A stretch of DNA of 64,000 nucleotides, from assembly GCA_964019425.1 (NCBI GenBank), contig OZ025787.1:1178001-1242000 (forward strand). The letters run 5' to 3'. Numbering within the stretch: the stretch's first letter is position 1; the number at the start of each line of letters is the position of its first letter. The stretch is from Flectonema sp. DT1601 (taxonomy: Eukaryota; Euglenozoa; Diplonemea; Diplonemida; Diplonemidae). The notes under the pieces are model-generated. The model searched no databases and was not told the origin of the DNA. It saw only the letters and a program-made list of their open reading frames with translations. This document shows, in pieces, positions 38,176 to 47,815 of this stretch. Made by a program: the position numbers and the translations under genes.

Positions 38176-39090
38176 TGTTTGATGTTTGATGAATTCCTTT
38201 TTTTTTTCTTTTCTTCTTTTTACACATCAGGTGCAATGACAGCCTCTGTTTGTTCCGCTGTCGTTAAGACTGGTGGAACCGTCGTCCTCGTCAGAATTAC
38301 TTTTTATTTAACCTTATTGATTAGATAGCATACAGTTATCTGTTCTTTAATTTTAGTACATCAAAGTATAATACATCTTAACCTTTTATTTGGGTGTTGA
38401 GGAGGTAGTATTTAATCAGTTTCGAGTGGCTTTAATGATCCGATAAATTAATCAATAATTCTCCCGTTCTTTAGTAATTTCGAATTCTGATGTCAAATCG
38501 TAGTTTTTTTTTATGTTTTATCCCTCGTCTTTGTTGTTAGTTTTATAGTTACTTCGGTGACTACACTGATTGATGATTAAGGATAAGTATTATTCCGCAC
38601 GGAGAGTAATTTTTGTAATAGTATGGATTTAATTACAAGTCAACATCTCTTCTTATTCTTTAGTTTGGTTATTGGATTGGATTATTGAAGAGATGAGTTC
38701 GTCATTCAGCGGGTAGTCATCCCTTCAGTTTTATGTTTTTATAAAGTCGTGTGATTTCTTCTTTAGTTTGATTGTTACATCACGTTTTAGTTTATGAGGC
38801 TCGCGTTAAGTAAGATACCACTTTGGTCTGTGGCGATATGTATCCTACTTACTGCATATTCTCATATTGTTACCCTTTTTTGAATGAGGTGTTTGAAGAT
38901 TATATTGTGTATTCTTTTTTGAAAAGCTTTTTTCTTCAGATTTAATCTTTTTTATTTATTTATTTTTTTATTTTTATTTTTTTTTAAAAATAACAAAATT
39001 AAGTTGATAGTGATCCACACTCATCTTAAATACAAAAAAACAAATGTTTTGGACAGTAAGTTGAAATAAATAACCCACGACCACAATATT
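38176..39090. other. Spacer, no gene seen
   Basis: A/T-rich, with a direct TGATGTTTGATG repeat at the stop codon (38173-38190). No frame is supported. It is followed by ATTATTATCTCACAG, a likely acceptor for the next gene. Confidence 0.55.
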
Positions 39091-39105
39091 ATTATTATCT
39101 CACAG
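39091..39105 (+). promoter_or_regulatory. Putative trans-splice acceptor
   Basis: ATTATTATCTCACAG lies 8 bases before the ATG at 39114. Confidence 0.45.
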
Positions 39106-39113
39106 TACAGGGG

Positions 39114-40964
39114 ATGGTGACATGTGTTTTCAGTGTTGGGCTGACCAGCATAAGTATTGTCTCAACGATGGGATTTCCTTTATATAACATGACTGCATCG
39201 ACGTCTAGTGGATCGACATGCTCTACTGATGCAATGAATATGAATGACTTATGTATGATGGGTTCTACTACTACTTGTGGAAGAGAGTTTGATACAAAGT
39301 TGGTTGCGTCGTTGCAGTTGGATCCGTTGACGTATTCTAGTATTCAATATGTGTTGGCAGCTTATAATGGAACTGCTGATAATCGTTTACAGGAATGTCC
39401 TGAGGGATTGTTTATCAAGAGTGGTTGTCCAATTCCAAAAACAACTGCTCCTACAGCTGAACCAACGTTGGTGCCAACAGCTGAACCAACGTCAGTGCCA
39501 ACAGCTATTCCTACCGTTGAACCGACTGCGGCACCGACTGGTAGCCCAGTTGTATCTTTAACTGGTGTCCCAACAGCAGTTGCTGTGGTCACAGATGTGC
39601 CGACTGAGGTTCCAACGAGTATTCCGACAGCTGTTCCAACACAAGCACTTCCGTCAACACCAATGCCAACTCCAACAGCAGCTCCTATTGTGACGACAGG
39701 TGCGCCTCCAGCTCCTGAGTTGGAAATTTATGAAAAGCAAAGCATGGCAGCCTCGACTGTCACGAGTATCGCTGCTGCTTCCGGTGCACTCCCAGCAGCA
39801 GGTTCTGTAATCGCCTCGTCCCAGCCTTGTAATATTCCAGACAATACGAAATTGCCATTTCCCCTTCACCCGACTGGTATTAAGATTTCCGACTCAGCAG
39901 CAGCTGGTGCAGTTATCTTCAACAGTCTAATTGTTGGTGTCTTCACTCTGGTGATGAGATTAATACTTTTGTTATTCGATATGAAGCTGATCCCGGAATC
40001 TGTGGTACCAGCGACCCTCTTCGATGGGTTCATGGACACGCAGGGTATGCTTCGATTCCCATCAGCACCGCTGTTCGTTTTGCAGGGTTTGTATCAAGGA
40101 ACGTTCTTGGCGGCGCTGTTGCTGATTCGGTCGCCACCGGATGAGCTTTCGGCTGTTTGGGTTGCCGTGGGTGTTGTGACTACGTTGATTTGTGTTTTGA
40201 TTCCGGCAGTTGTTTTCATAATAACAAAGAGAGCAATTCCAATGGACGCAATCTTCTATGAAGACAACGTTGAACTCTCTGATATTAAAGAATATTGGAT
40301 TGGACCTGGTGAATGGATTTCAGTTGAACGTAACAATCACTGGATCAACAGATATGCTTCTGTTGTCAGATCTTATCGTGAGAAGTTTGTGTACTTTTCA
40401 ACAGTTCAGTTCTTCACGTCGGGTCTGGTCGCTATTGCTGTTTCGATATCGGCTACTGGGGTAACTTGTGGAGTGATAAAGTTATCAATGGCTGCTGTTT
40501 TTATATCTCTCGCACTGTTTTGTGTTGTTATAATGCCGTTCTGTAGAATGTGTGATAATCATATTGTTGCAATCACCTATTTGGTTCACGGCATTAGTCT
40601 AGCCTGCACAGCAGTCTTCTTTATTGGTGACAAAATTCGATTTTTAGACGTAGCCGGGGTACTTCATTATGTCGTGTTGGGATTCTTGTTGTTCAAAGTG
40701 TTGGTATCTTTAGTAGTTGAAATATACTTGTTTGTGAAGGATAGGAGATTACTACTTCAGGAAGACTATAGAATAAAAAAAGCATCGACGTGGTCAACAT
40801 TGGATCCAATTGAAGCAACATTGTCGTGGGGATCGATGGCAGCTGTTCCTGATGATGTTCCGATTGCAGCATCGAAAATTTCATTTAAATACAGCGATCA
40901 ATACAACAATCGCACACCACATGATGTCAGCATGACAAGTATGTCAGAACCGCTGAATCTATAA
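39114..40964 (+). CDS. PT-linker seven-helix surface protein, member 1
   Basis: A 616-residue protein in four parts. A weakly hydrophobic start precedes a Cys-rich ectodomain of about 100 residues (TCSTDAMNMNDLC, CPEGLFIKSGCP). A PT linker follows at about 105-205 (AEPTLVPT, TAIPTVEPT). Seven hydrophobic segments lie between about 259 and 540, with the conserved loop IGPGEWISVERNN and VRSYREKF between helices 3 and 4. The cytoplasmic tail is about 75 residues. The PT linker should be extended and O-glycosylated. I do not recognise the seven-helix family. Its arrangement resembles receptors or TRP-like membrane domains, but no signature of either is evident. Residues encoded by 39702-40600 are identical to member 2 at protein level, while the ectodomain and tail differ. 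Confidence 0.82.
   Translation: MVTCVFSVGLTSISIVSTMGFPLYNMTASTSSGSTCSTDAMNMNDLCMMGSTTTCGREFDTKLVASLQLDPLTYSSIQYVLAAYNGTADNRLQECPEGLFIKSGCPIPKTTAPTAEPTLVPTAEPTSVPTAIPTVEPTAAPTGSPVVSLTGVPTAVAVVTDVPTEVPTSIPTAVPTQALPSTPMPTPTAAPIVTTGAPPAPELEIYEKQSMAASTVTSIAAASGALPAAGSVIASSQPCNIPDNTKLPFPLHPTGIKISDSAAAGAVIFNSLIVGVFTLVMRLILLLFDMKLIPESVVPATLFDGFMDTQGMLRFPSAPLFVLQGLYQGTFLAALLLIRSPPDELSAVWVAVGVVTTLICVLIPAVVFIITKRAIPMDAIFYEDNVELSDIKEYWIGPGEWISVERNNHWINRYASVVRSYREKFVYFSTVQFFTSGLVAIAVSISATGVTCGVIKLSMAAVFISLALFCVVIMPFCRMCDNHIVAITYLVHGISLACTAVFFIGDKIRFLDVAGVLHYVVLGFLLFKVLVSLVVEIYLFVKDRRLLLQEDYRIKKASTWSTLDPIEATLSWGSMAAVPDDVPIAASKISFKYSDQYNNRTPHDVSMTSMSEPLNL
39702..40600 (+). repeat. Homogenised 899-bp block, copy 1
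   Basis: Identical to 44902-45800 except for three silent substitutions (near 39974, 40037 and 40097). The shift is exactly 5200 bp. Similarity falls abruptly on both sides. Confidence 0.93.
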
Positions 40965-41117
40965 CTCTTTATCATATTCTATGATCACTCAGAACTATTT
41001 TTCTCCGTACGTTGACACCACTCAATCAATATTTAGCTGTTTTGTGCCGACTTTTTTGGAAAACCGTCGGCTCCAATTTTTCGTTCTCTCCGAGACGCAT
41101 AAAAACAGTTCACCTTT

Positions 41118-41157
<40 letters not shown>

Positions 41158-41429
41158 TCTTATGATTAATTCTGATGTTGATTTGTGTTTATTATTCTAT
41201 TGCTGTTTTTCTCTCTGTTTTTCACCCCCCTCCCACTACAATTTTATTTCTTAAAAAAAAAAATTAAATTTTCTGCGTATTTGATGCTTGTCCAGTAGTT
41301 AACCTCATCTAAATCAGCTGATGATGTAGATTGAAAACAGATTTACATTACAACGGGTATCAAATGGCTCTCATAAACCTTTATACTGAACCATTGTTGT
41401 TGAATTCGACTATGTCGTTTTTTTCTTTT

Positions 41430-41543
<114 letters not shown>

Positions 41544-41843
41544 ACTATATACACACTTACTCAAATACTTGTACTTCGTTGAAATAAAAATAAAACAACA
41601 TAATACCACCATTTTGAAATATTTTTGCTTTTTTTTTTTTTTTTTTTTTTTTTCCTTTTGTTGTGAATTTGTTAAGTCATAGCAATTTCTATGCGAGTTA
41701 CTTCTTTTAGCTTCAGCAGTGGTATGCGGGGAGTGTACCCATGACTGTTGTGTTAATGTAGACACTAATGCTCAATAGATTCGATTATCTATATGTAGTA
41801 ACGTTGTTTGTATCAAGCTGACAACGATTCCCTCTCTCTTTTT

Positions 41844-41884
41844 CTCTACTCGAGACCACTTGGTGTCTACTCGAGACCACTTGG
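41844..41884. repeat. 21-bp tandem repeat (two copies)
   Basis: CTACTCGAGACCACTTGG occurs twice in direct tandem, joined by TGT. Confidence 0.8.
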
Positions 41885-43228
41885 TTAGTTGTGATTGACT
41901 TCACTTAACTTGGAATGAAAAAATATTTTCCCGTCCGCACCAGTTCATCCTTCCTTTTTTATTTGGAAGGAATTTCACTGATGACTTGTCGTTGGTCGTC
42001 ATTACTGTTCATTGTGACTACTTACGATTGAAATTAGTACAATCAGATAATCGATGAAGGGGTGGGTACTTAGTTAATGATGGAAAAATAAAACGTGACA
42101 TCTTCCTCATTGTTGAGTGATGTCGTAAATATGAATCTTTTAGTTGTGACTAGGTTAGCTTAACTGGAGTATGTTTTGTTTTTGATTAGTATTTTTCCAT
42201 TATCTTATTAGGCCTCCAAAAAAACTTTTTTTTTTTTTTTTTTTTTTGCAGAGCTGCCGTTCTTTGTTTTTTGTTTTGTTACGTTTTACGTTTGAGAAGA
42301 TGAAAAAGAATTCTTTTTTCTCTCTTCTCTCTTCTCTCTTCTCTCTTCTCGTTCTTTTTTTTTTTTTTTTTTTTTTTCCCTTTTAAAAGCGGTCATTTCA
42401 TGACAACACTTTTTCGGTTGGTAATTTATTCTGAAAATTGATATTGTTTTTGAACTTGTTGGTGTTCTTTCTTCTATTCCTACAACATATAAAGTAAGTG
42501 TGAAGGCATCATTTCGTGATTGAGCTTTTTTTTTTTTTAATGTGTGTATTCTCTCCTGTTCCGATACTGAGAAGAAGAAAACGTGACTTTCAAAACTTGC
42601 GTTGTTTTTTTTTTTTTCCCCCCTTTTTTTTTCTCCTTTCTCCTCCGGAGGGAAGCATCGATTTCACGGATTCTTTTTGGGCACTTTTTTTTTTTTTGAA
42701 TATTTTTTTTTCGAAAGTTTTTGGCAGCCAACTCTGTGAGAGTCTCACGGTTGCTGGTAGCGATATAACTGTTACCCTGTGAGCTTTTTCCTGGCTTTTC
42801 GCTTCTAGGCTTCGTAAATAAATAAATAAATAAATAACTTATGAAAACTGCAACACTATGGATGCAGCCCCAACAAAGGGGATTGCGATCTGAGGAAACC
42901 GTCTTTGAAAATTCTTAGAAAGTGTAGACTGTGGTGGTACCTGAGGATTGAAAACAGAAGCCTAGGGAGGCATCACAATAAAAGAAAGGTACACTCCCAG
43001 GTACTACTAAATTCGCACTTTATTCTTTTGCCTGAATCCGCCAAAATACTAGCCACGGAATCACCTTCGAATCCTGGGTTAATTTTGCCCTCGGAAAGGC
43101 TATTTTTTAACTCTATCGACAGCTTCTGCCCTACTCCTCTCCCCGATTTTTTTTTAAAATTCTATTTTATTGTATCTATAAGCCTAATAATTAGGTTTGG
43201 AAAAAACGTCTCTACGGGTGCAACTCAC

Positions 43229-43271
43229 CAGTACGAGAAGAACTCCTGTTTCTAGTAGCCGTGATGCTACC
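43229..43271 (+). pseudogene. Fragment resembling LSU rRNA 3' end
   Basis: CAGTACGAGAAGAACTCC, TTTCTAGT and GCCGTGATGCTACCGG follow the same order as in the clearer LSU fragment at 53889-54013 (read on minus), with about 45 bp missing between the last two blocks. It is a degraded copy of the 28S region containing the universal AGTACGAGAGGAAC sequence. Confidence 0.4.
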
Positions 43272-43359
43272 GGTCTGCGTTACTAGTCAGTGTACCAGGG
43301 AATACATAAAATTTTTTCTTACCTTACTCGATGGATAAAATAATTATTCTTTATCGATA

Positions 43360-43470
43360 CCAACTATTGGCCTTTTCTACATGGCACCACTAGGTTTAGC
43401 TGAATCTTGGTTTTAGCCTCTTTCAAGTTGCTTTATGTTTAAAGTACAGTATCAACGTTTACCTCCCTTT
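43360..43470 (+). repeat. Spacer module S1, copy 1
   Basis: Similar to 47217-47338. Shared blocks are CCAACTATTGG or CCGACTGTTGG, AGGTTT, TTTCAAGTTGCTTTAT, AGTATCAA and TTACCTCCC. Both copies lie in the spacer upstream of a PT-linker gene. Confidence 0.6.
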
Positions 43471-43479
43471 CGCTCATCT

Positions 43480-44260
43480 GTTTTTTTTTGTTGTTTATTT
43501 GATTAGGAGATTTGTTTTTCTTTCCCAAAAAATAAGAAACATACACATTCTTTTAAAATGTATGAGGCACCTACTTTTAAGTCTCTGTTCCCTAATTGCA
43601 TTGGCGTTTGAAATTGTGCTCCACGACTGTGATATGTGTTGGGGTTACAAAATCAAGTTTCCAGTCTCGAGGCTTTTGCCTCTTTTGATCTGGAATGTGA
43701 CAACTTCCGACGTTTTTTTTTTTTTTTTTCCCGTTCTTTTCTTTCGATTTTATAGTAGTGCGTGATAGAATACCGGATTGTTAAAAGCAAATTGCCCTAT
43801 CTTTCAGGTAACTACTACTTCATCAAGTCACTTGTATTTCATTTTTTTTATATTGACGATTTGAATATGCTCCGCGCAGTACGACTACGATATTGATATT
43901 CTTATCCTGTCTTCCAAACAGGTCGGTCTGCAAACAGGAGTTGCCCTCTTTTTATATCCCGTACAACACTGTCTAATTGGATTTTGGATAAGTCTTTTGC
44001 TCGCCTTTATAATAATGTGAGATGCAAAAACATATTTCAGATTTGCAATCAAAAAAAAACCCCTCCAACAGTCAGATTCTGACTGTTGCCTATCGACCGA
44101 TTCCTTTCTGTGATAAGTAATTTAGTGAATTGTATTTCAATAATTTTGCTCTCTCCTCTTGTAAGCGACACCGACTGCTGTAATCCAAACGTGGTGTGTA
44201 CTTCGGAAGTATATCTTTTTTTATTAATATAAAATATACTCTATAGTTGTAATTTTACTT
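43480..44260. other. Spacer upstream of member 2, no gene seen
   Basis: Hydrophobic or T-rich frames are short and unconvincing. A short inverted repeat CAACAGTCAGA...TCTGACTGTTG lies at about 44068-44092. Confidence 0.5.
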
Positions 44261-44283
44261 TTTTAACTATATCTTCACAACAG
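44261..44283 (+). promoter_or_regulatory. Putative trans-splice acceptor
   Basis: TTTTTAACTATATCTTCACAACAG precedes a G-rich leader and the ATG at 44326. Confidence 0.4.
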
Positions 44284-44325
44284 TGTGGGAGAGGAGAGGA
44301 GGGGAGGGGAGGGGTGTGATAACGA

Positions 44326-46170
44326 ATGGCATGCGAGGTAACGGTAACCGGATTCGTACTGATGGTGTCACCATCTCTGATAAAACTCTCCGATATGTAT
44401 ATTAAATACGAAGGAGCTACATCAATGTGTCATGGACCATTCGTAAAAGATTATGTTTGTGGTGTTAATCCTGATCTTGGGTTTCGATCGTGTGGAAGCA
44501 GCCTTACCTTTGACTATATTCGATTCGAGGGTATTGATGCCAATAAAATTACGAGCATCACTGTGAAACCTGAAATGGGAGTAGAGTACTCTCTTAGCAG
44601 TTGTAAAGATGTTTGGTTTAGAACGTTTTGTCCAACGGGAGTACCTACTAGTGTTCCGACGGCAATTCCGACAGCGGTGCCAACAGCAACTCCAACGGCA
44701 ATTCCTACGGTAACGCCCACGAGGGTCACGGCGGTTCCGACAGCTGTTCCCACATCTGCGCCAACAGACGTGCCAACGGTCGTGCCCACAGCTGTGCCTA
44801 CGGGGGTTCCAACGAGTATACCAACATCTTCTCCGGAAACTGAAGTTCCGCCTACTGTTTCTCCACCAACACAGATTCCCACAACTGGTGTGCCGACAGG
44901 CGCGCCTCCAGCTCCTGAGTTGGAAATTTATGAAAAGCAAAGCATGGCAGCCTCGACTGTCACGAGTATCGCTGCTGCTTCCGGTGCACTCCCAGCAGCA
45001 GGTTCTGTAATCGCCTCGTCCCAGCCTTGTAATATTCCAGACAATACGAAATTGCCATTTCCCCTTCACCCGACTGGTATTAAGATTTCCGACTCAGCAG
45101 CAGCTGGTGCAGTTATCTTCAACAGTCTAATTGTTGGTGTCTTCACTCTGGTGATGAGATTAATACTTTTGTTGTTCGATATGAAGCTGATCCCGGAATC
45201 TGTGGTACCAGCGACCCTCTTCGATGGGTTCATGGATACGCAGGGTATGCTTCGATTCCCATCAGCACCGCTGTTCGTTTTGCAGGGTTTGTATCAGGGA
45301 ACGTTCTTGGCGGCGCTGTTGCTGATTCGGTCGCCACCGGATGAGCTTTCGGCTGTTTGGGTTGCCGTGGGTGTTGTGACTACGTTGATTTGTGTTTTGA
45401 TTCCGGCAGTTGTTTTCATAATAACAAAGAGAGCAATTCCAATGGACGCAATCTTCTATGAAGACAACGTTGAACTCTCTGATATTAAAGAATATTGGAT
45501 TGGACCTGGTGAATGGATTTCAGTTGAACGTAACAATCACTGGATCAACAGATATGCTTCTGTTGTCAGATCTTATCGTGAGAAGTTTGTGTACTTTTCA
45601 ACAGTTCAGTTCTTCACGTCGGGTCTGGTCGCTATTGCTGTTTCGATATCGGCTACTGGGGTAACTTGTGGAGTGATAAAGTTATCAATGGCTGCTGTTT
45701 TTATATCTCTCGCACTGTTTTGTGTTGTTATAATGCCGTTCTGTAGAATGTGTGATAATCATATTGTTGCAATCACCTATTTGGTTCACGGCATTAGTCT
45801 AACCTGTACTGGAATCTACTTCATAACTAACAATTCTCCTATACTTGACGTGGCGGGAGTACTTCATTATATCGTGATGGGGTTTTTGATACTTAAAGTA
45901 GTGGTGTCGGTATTAATTGAAATATATTTGTTTTCGACTGATCGTCGCATTCGTCTTCAAGAAAACCATTGGATAAAAAAGATGTCAATCTTAGAACAGG
46001 TAGAACCTACTTCATGGGATGATGCTCCTGTGGTAGTACAGAAAATGTCCTTCAAATCTATGAGTCCCAGAGGGAGCCCCAGAGAATCAGAGTGTGCAAG
46101 TCCCCTTCTTATGTCTCAACACGTCAGTATTGGTGAGCATGATTCAGAAGGTTCACAGTTTTCGGTCTGA
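44326..46170 (+). CDS. PT-linker seven-helix surface protein, member 2
   Basis: A 614-residue paralogue of the 39114 gene. It starts with a short hydrophobic segment (VTVTGFVLMVSPSLI) and a Cys-containing ectodomain (MCHGPFVKDYVC, RSCGSSLTFDYIRFEG, RTFCPTG) unrelated at sequence level to member 1 except for the closing Cys-Pro. The PT linker at about 102-192 has different units (VPTSVPTAIPTAVPT). The seven-helix domain (about 255-537) is identical to member 1 through helix 6, then similar but diverged. The tail is longer and Ser-rich, unlike member 1. The pattern points to recent gene conversion confined to the membrane core. Confidence 0.82.
   Translation: MACEVTVTGFVLMVSPSLIKLSDMYIKYEGATSMCHGPFVKDYVCGVNPDLGFRSCGSSLTFDYIRFEGIDANKITSITVKPEMGVEYSLSSCKDVWFRTFCPTGVPTSVPTAIPTAVPTATPTAIPTVTPTRVTAVPTAVPTSAPTDVPTVVPTAVPTGVPTSIPTSSPETEVPPTVSPPTQIPTTGVPTGAPPAPELEIYEKQSMAASTVTSIAAASGALPAAGSVIASSQPCNIPDNTKLPFPLHPTGIKISDSAAAGAVIFNSLIVGVFTLVMRLILLLFDMKLIPESVVPATLFDGFMDTQGMLRFPSAPLFVLQGLYQGTFLAALLLIRSPPDELSAVWVAVGVVTTLICVLIPAVVFIITKRAIPMDAIFYEDNVELSDIKEYWIGPGEWISVERNNHWINRYASVVRSYREKFVYFSTVQFFTSGLVAIAVSISATGVTCGVIKLSMAAVFISLALFCVVIMPFCRMCDNHIVAITYLVHGISLTCTGIYFITNNSPILDVAGVLHYIVMGFLILKVVVSVLIEIYLFSTDRRIRLQENHWIKKMSILEQVEPTSWDDAPVVVQKMSFKSMSPRGSPRESECASPLLMSQHVSIGEHDSEGSQFSV
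44902..45800 (+). repeat. Homogenised 899-bp block, copy 2
   Basis: Partner of 39702-40600, 99.7 percent identical by direct comparison. Confidence 0.93.
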
Positions 46171-47216
46171 ATAGGGAAGAAAGAAGTTTCTTTTTTTTGC
46201 TGCTTTATCGAATCCTATTGGATGGCTTCTCTTCGGAGTTTGTATTTTTGTTTTACTTCTTTTCGAACTTATAATTTAATTTTACGAGCGACTCATGCGT
46301 GTTGTAACTGAACTTGACTACAAGGGAATCAAGGAAACTATTTACTGGTTTTACGAATTTTAATCAAAAAATATTTTCTTAATAAACCTAGTTAGGTAGT
46401 GGGTAGTTTGCGTGTTTTTATTTCCCTTTTTTTTTTACAATAGCATTTCTTATTCCATACTATTATGAACAGTTTTTTGTTTGTGACCTGTGGCTTTGGA
46501 GCTTTACTGTTGTAAATGATCATGGTGTCGTCAGAGCAAAAAAAAAGAAATTATCGTTTTTTTTCTTCTTCCGTATTGCAGAGTGAGGTAGGTTTAGATA
46601 TTTTGGTATCATATCAACGGTTGTGTTATCTGTCATTTCAGGGGGATGTTATTCGGGTAGGTTCGCCTTTTCCCTTTTCGGAAAAATGCGGCCATTCGAT
46701 GCAGTCAATTCTAAATAATTAGAGATCCCTTAGTGTGTACCTTTACTTGACAGTTTGTCAGGTTTTTGGTTTTTGTTTCTTGTTGTTCACGAAAGCTATC
46801 AGCTCGTGTCAGTGTGTATTAATAATACGTATTTCCCTTATCAATGATGTTGGTTAGTGGCATTTGCTACACGATTGCAAATTCACCCCATGTCAATTTT
46901 TTTGCCTGCTCCTTTTCTCTTCTACTGATGTTTGTGAGCCATTTATCGCAACTTATTCAGTAGGAAAAAAAAAAAAAAAAAAAAAAAGAACAAGAGGAAA
47001 TACTTTATTCTCACGGAATCTCTGTGAGTTTGGAGTCGGAATTTAAAAAAATGTATTTGAACCACCTTTTGGGAGGTTTCAGTGGTATGAATTTGATTGC
47101 GTTTATAATCAAATTTTCCTTTATACGCTGAAATGGTTTTATAGCTAATAAGTAATTATTATATTATCTATTCTCTCCCTCCGAATCCCCATATTCGACA
47201 GCACAAATGGGATTTT
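46171..47216. other. Spacer, no gene seen
   Basis: A/T-rich with T and A runs (46963-46986). No supported frame is present. Confidence 0.55.
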
Positions 47217-47338
47217 ATGGAAACCGACTGTTGGTATCTTTTCATTGCAACCAGGTTTGGCCGAACCCTACATTCGTTTTAGCCAGTTTCAAGTTGCTTT
47301 ATATTTAATCATAGTATCAAGTTACCTCCCCTCCAGGT
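47217..47338 (+). repeat. Spacer module S1, copy 2
   Basis: Counterpart of 43360-43470, with TTTCAAGTTGCTTTATATTTAA and TCAAGTTACCTCCCC. Confidence 0.6.
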
Positions 47339-47401
47339 TGTTTTTCTTTTTATGTTTTCTTTTTTCTAAACGTAATTTTCTTTGATTGGCAACTACAAAT
47401 A

Positions 47402-47475
47402 TTTTTCAGTCAAGTACTTGATATTAATTTTGTTTTTAATACCTAAAGTTGTTATTGTTTTTACATTGTCGAAGT
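47402..47475 (+). repeat. Spacer module S2, copy 1
   Basis: TTTTTCAGTCAAGTACTTGA, AATTTTGTTTTTAATACCTA and AAGTTGTTATTGTTTTTACA match 54405-54480. It contains a splice-like TTTTTCAG. Confidence 0.65.
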
Positions 47476-47781
47476 TTCACCCCTCCAGTTTGATCGTTAC
47501 CCATTTTATGATGTTTTTACTTGCCAACGCTGTGGGAGTGATTCCGTTTACAACATATTAATGAGATGGTAAGAGATGTATTGATTACATTAGAACCTAG
47601 TTGTTACTTTTCAAAAAAAAAAAAAAAAAAAGTAAAGGCTAACATCCCTTCAATTACGGTAACAGGTGCATAACTATGTTCACGTGGCCTACAGAATTAG
47701 TTTTCCTTTCAGTTAAATATCACTCGACGATTTTCTATTTATCGTTACTTATGATCCAATGCTGTTGTAAACTTATTTTAA

Positions 47782-47797
47782 TATTATTATTTTCAGT
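47782..47797 (+). promoter_or_regulatory. Putative trans-splice acceptor
   Basis: ATATTATTATTTTCAG lies 18 bases before the ATG at 47816. Confidence 0.5.
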
Positions 47798-47815
47798 CAG
47801 GTAATCAATCAGACA

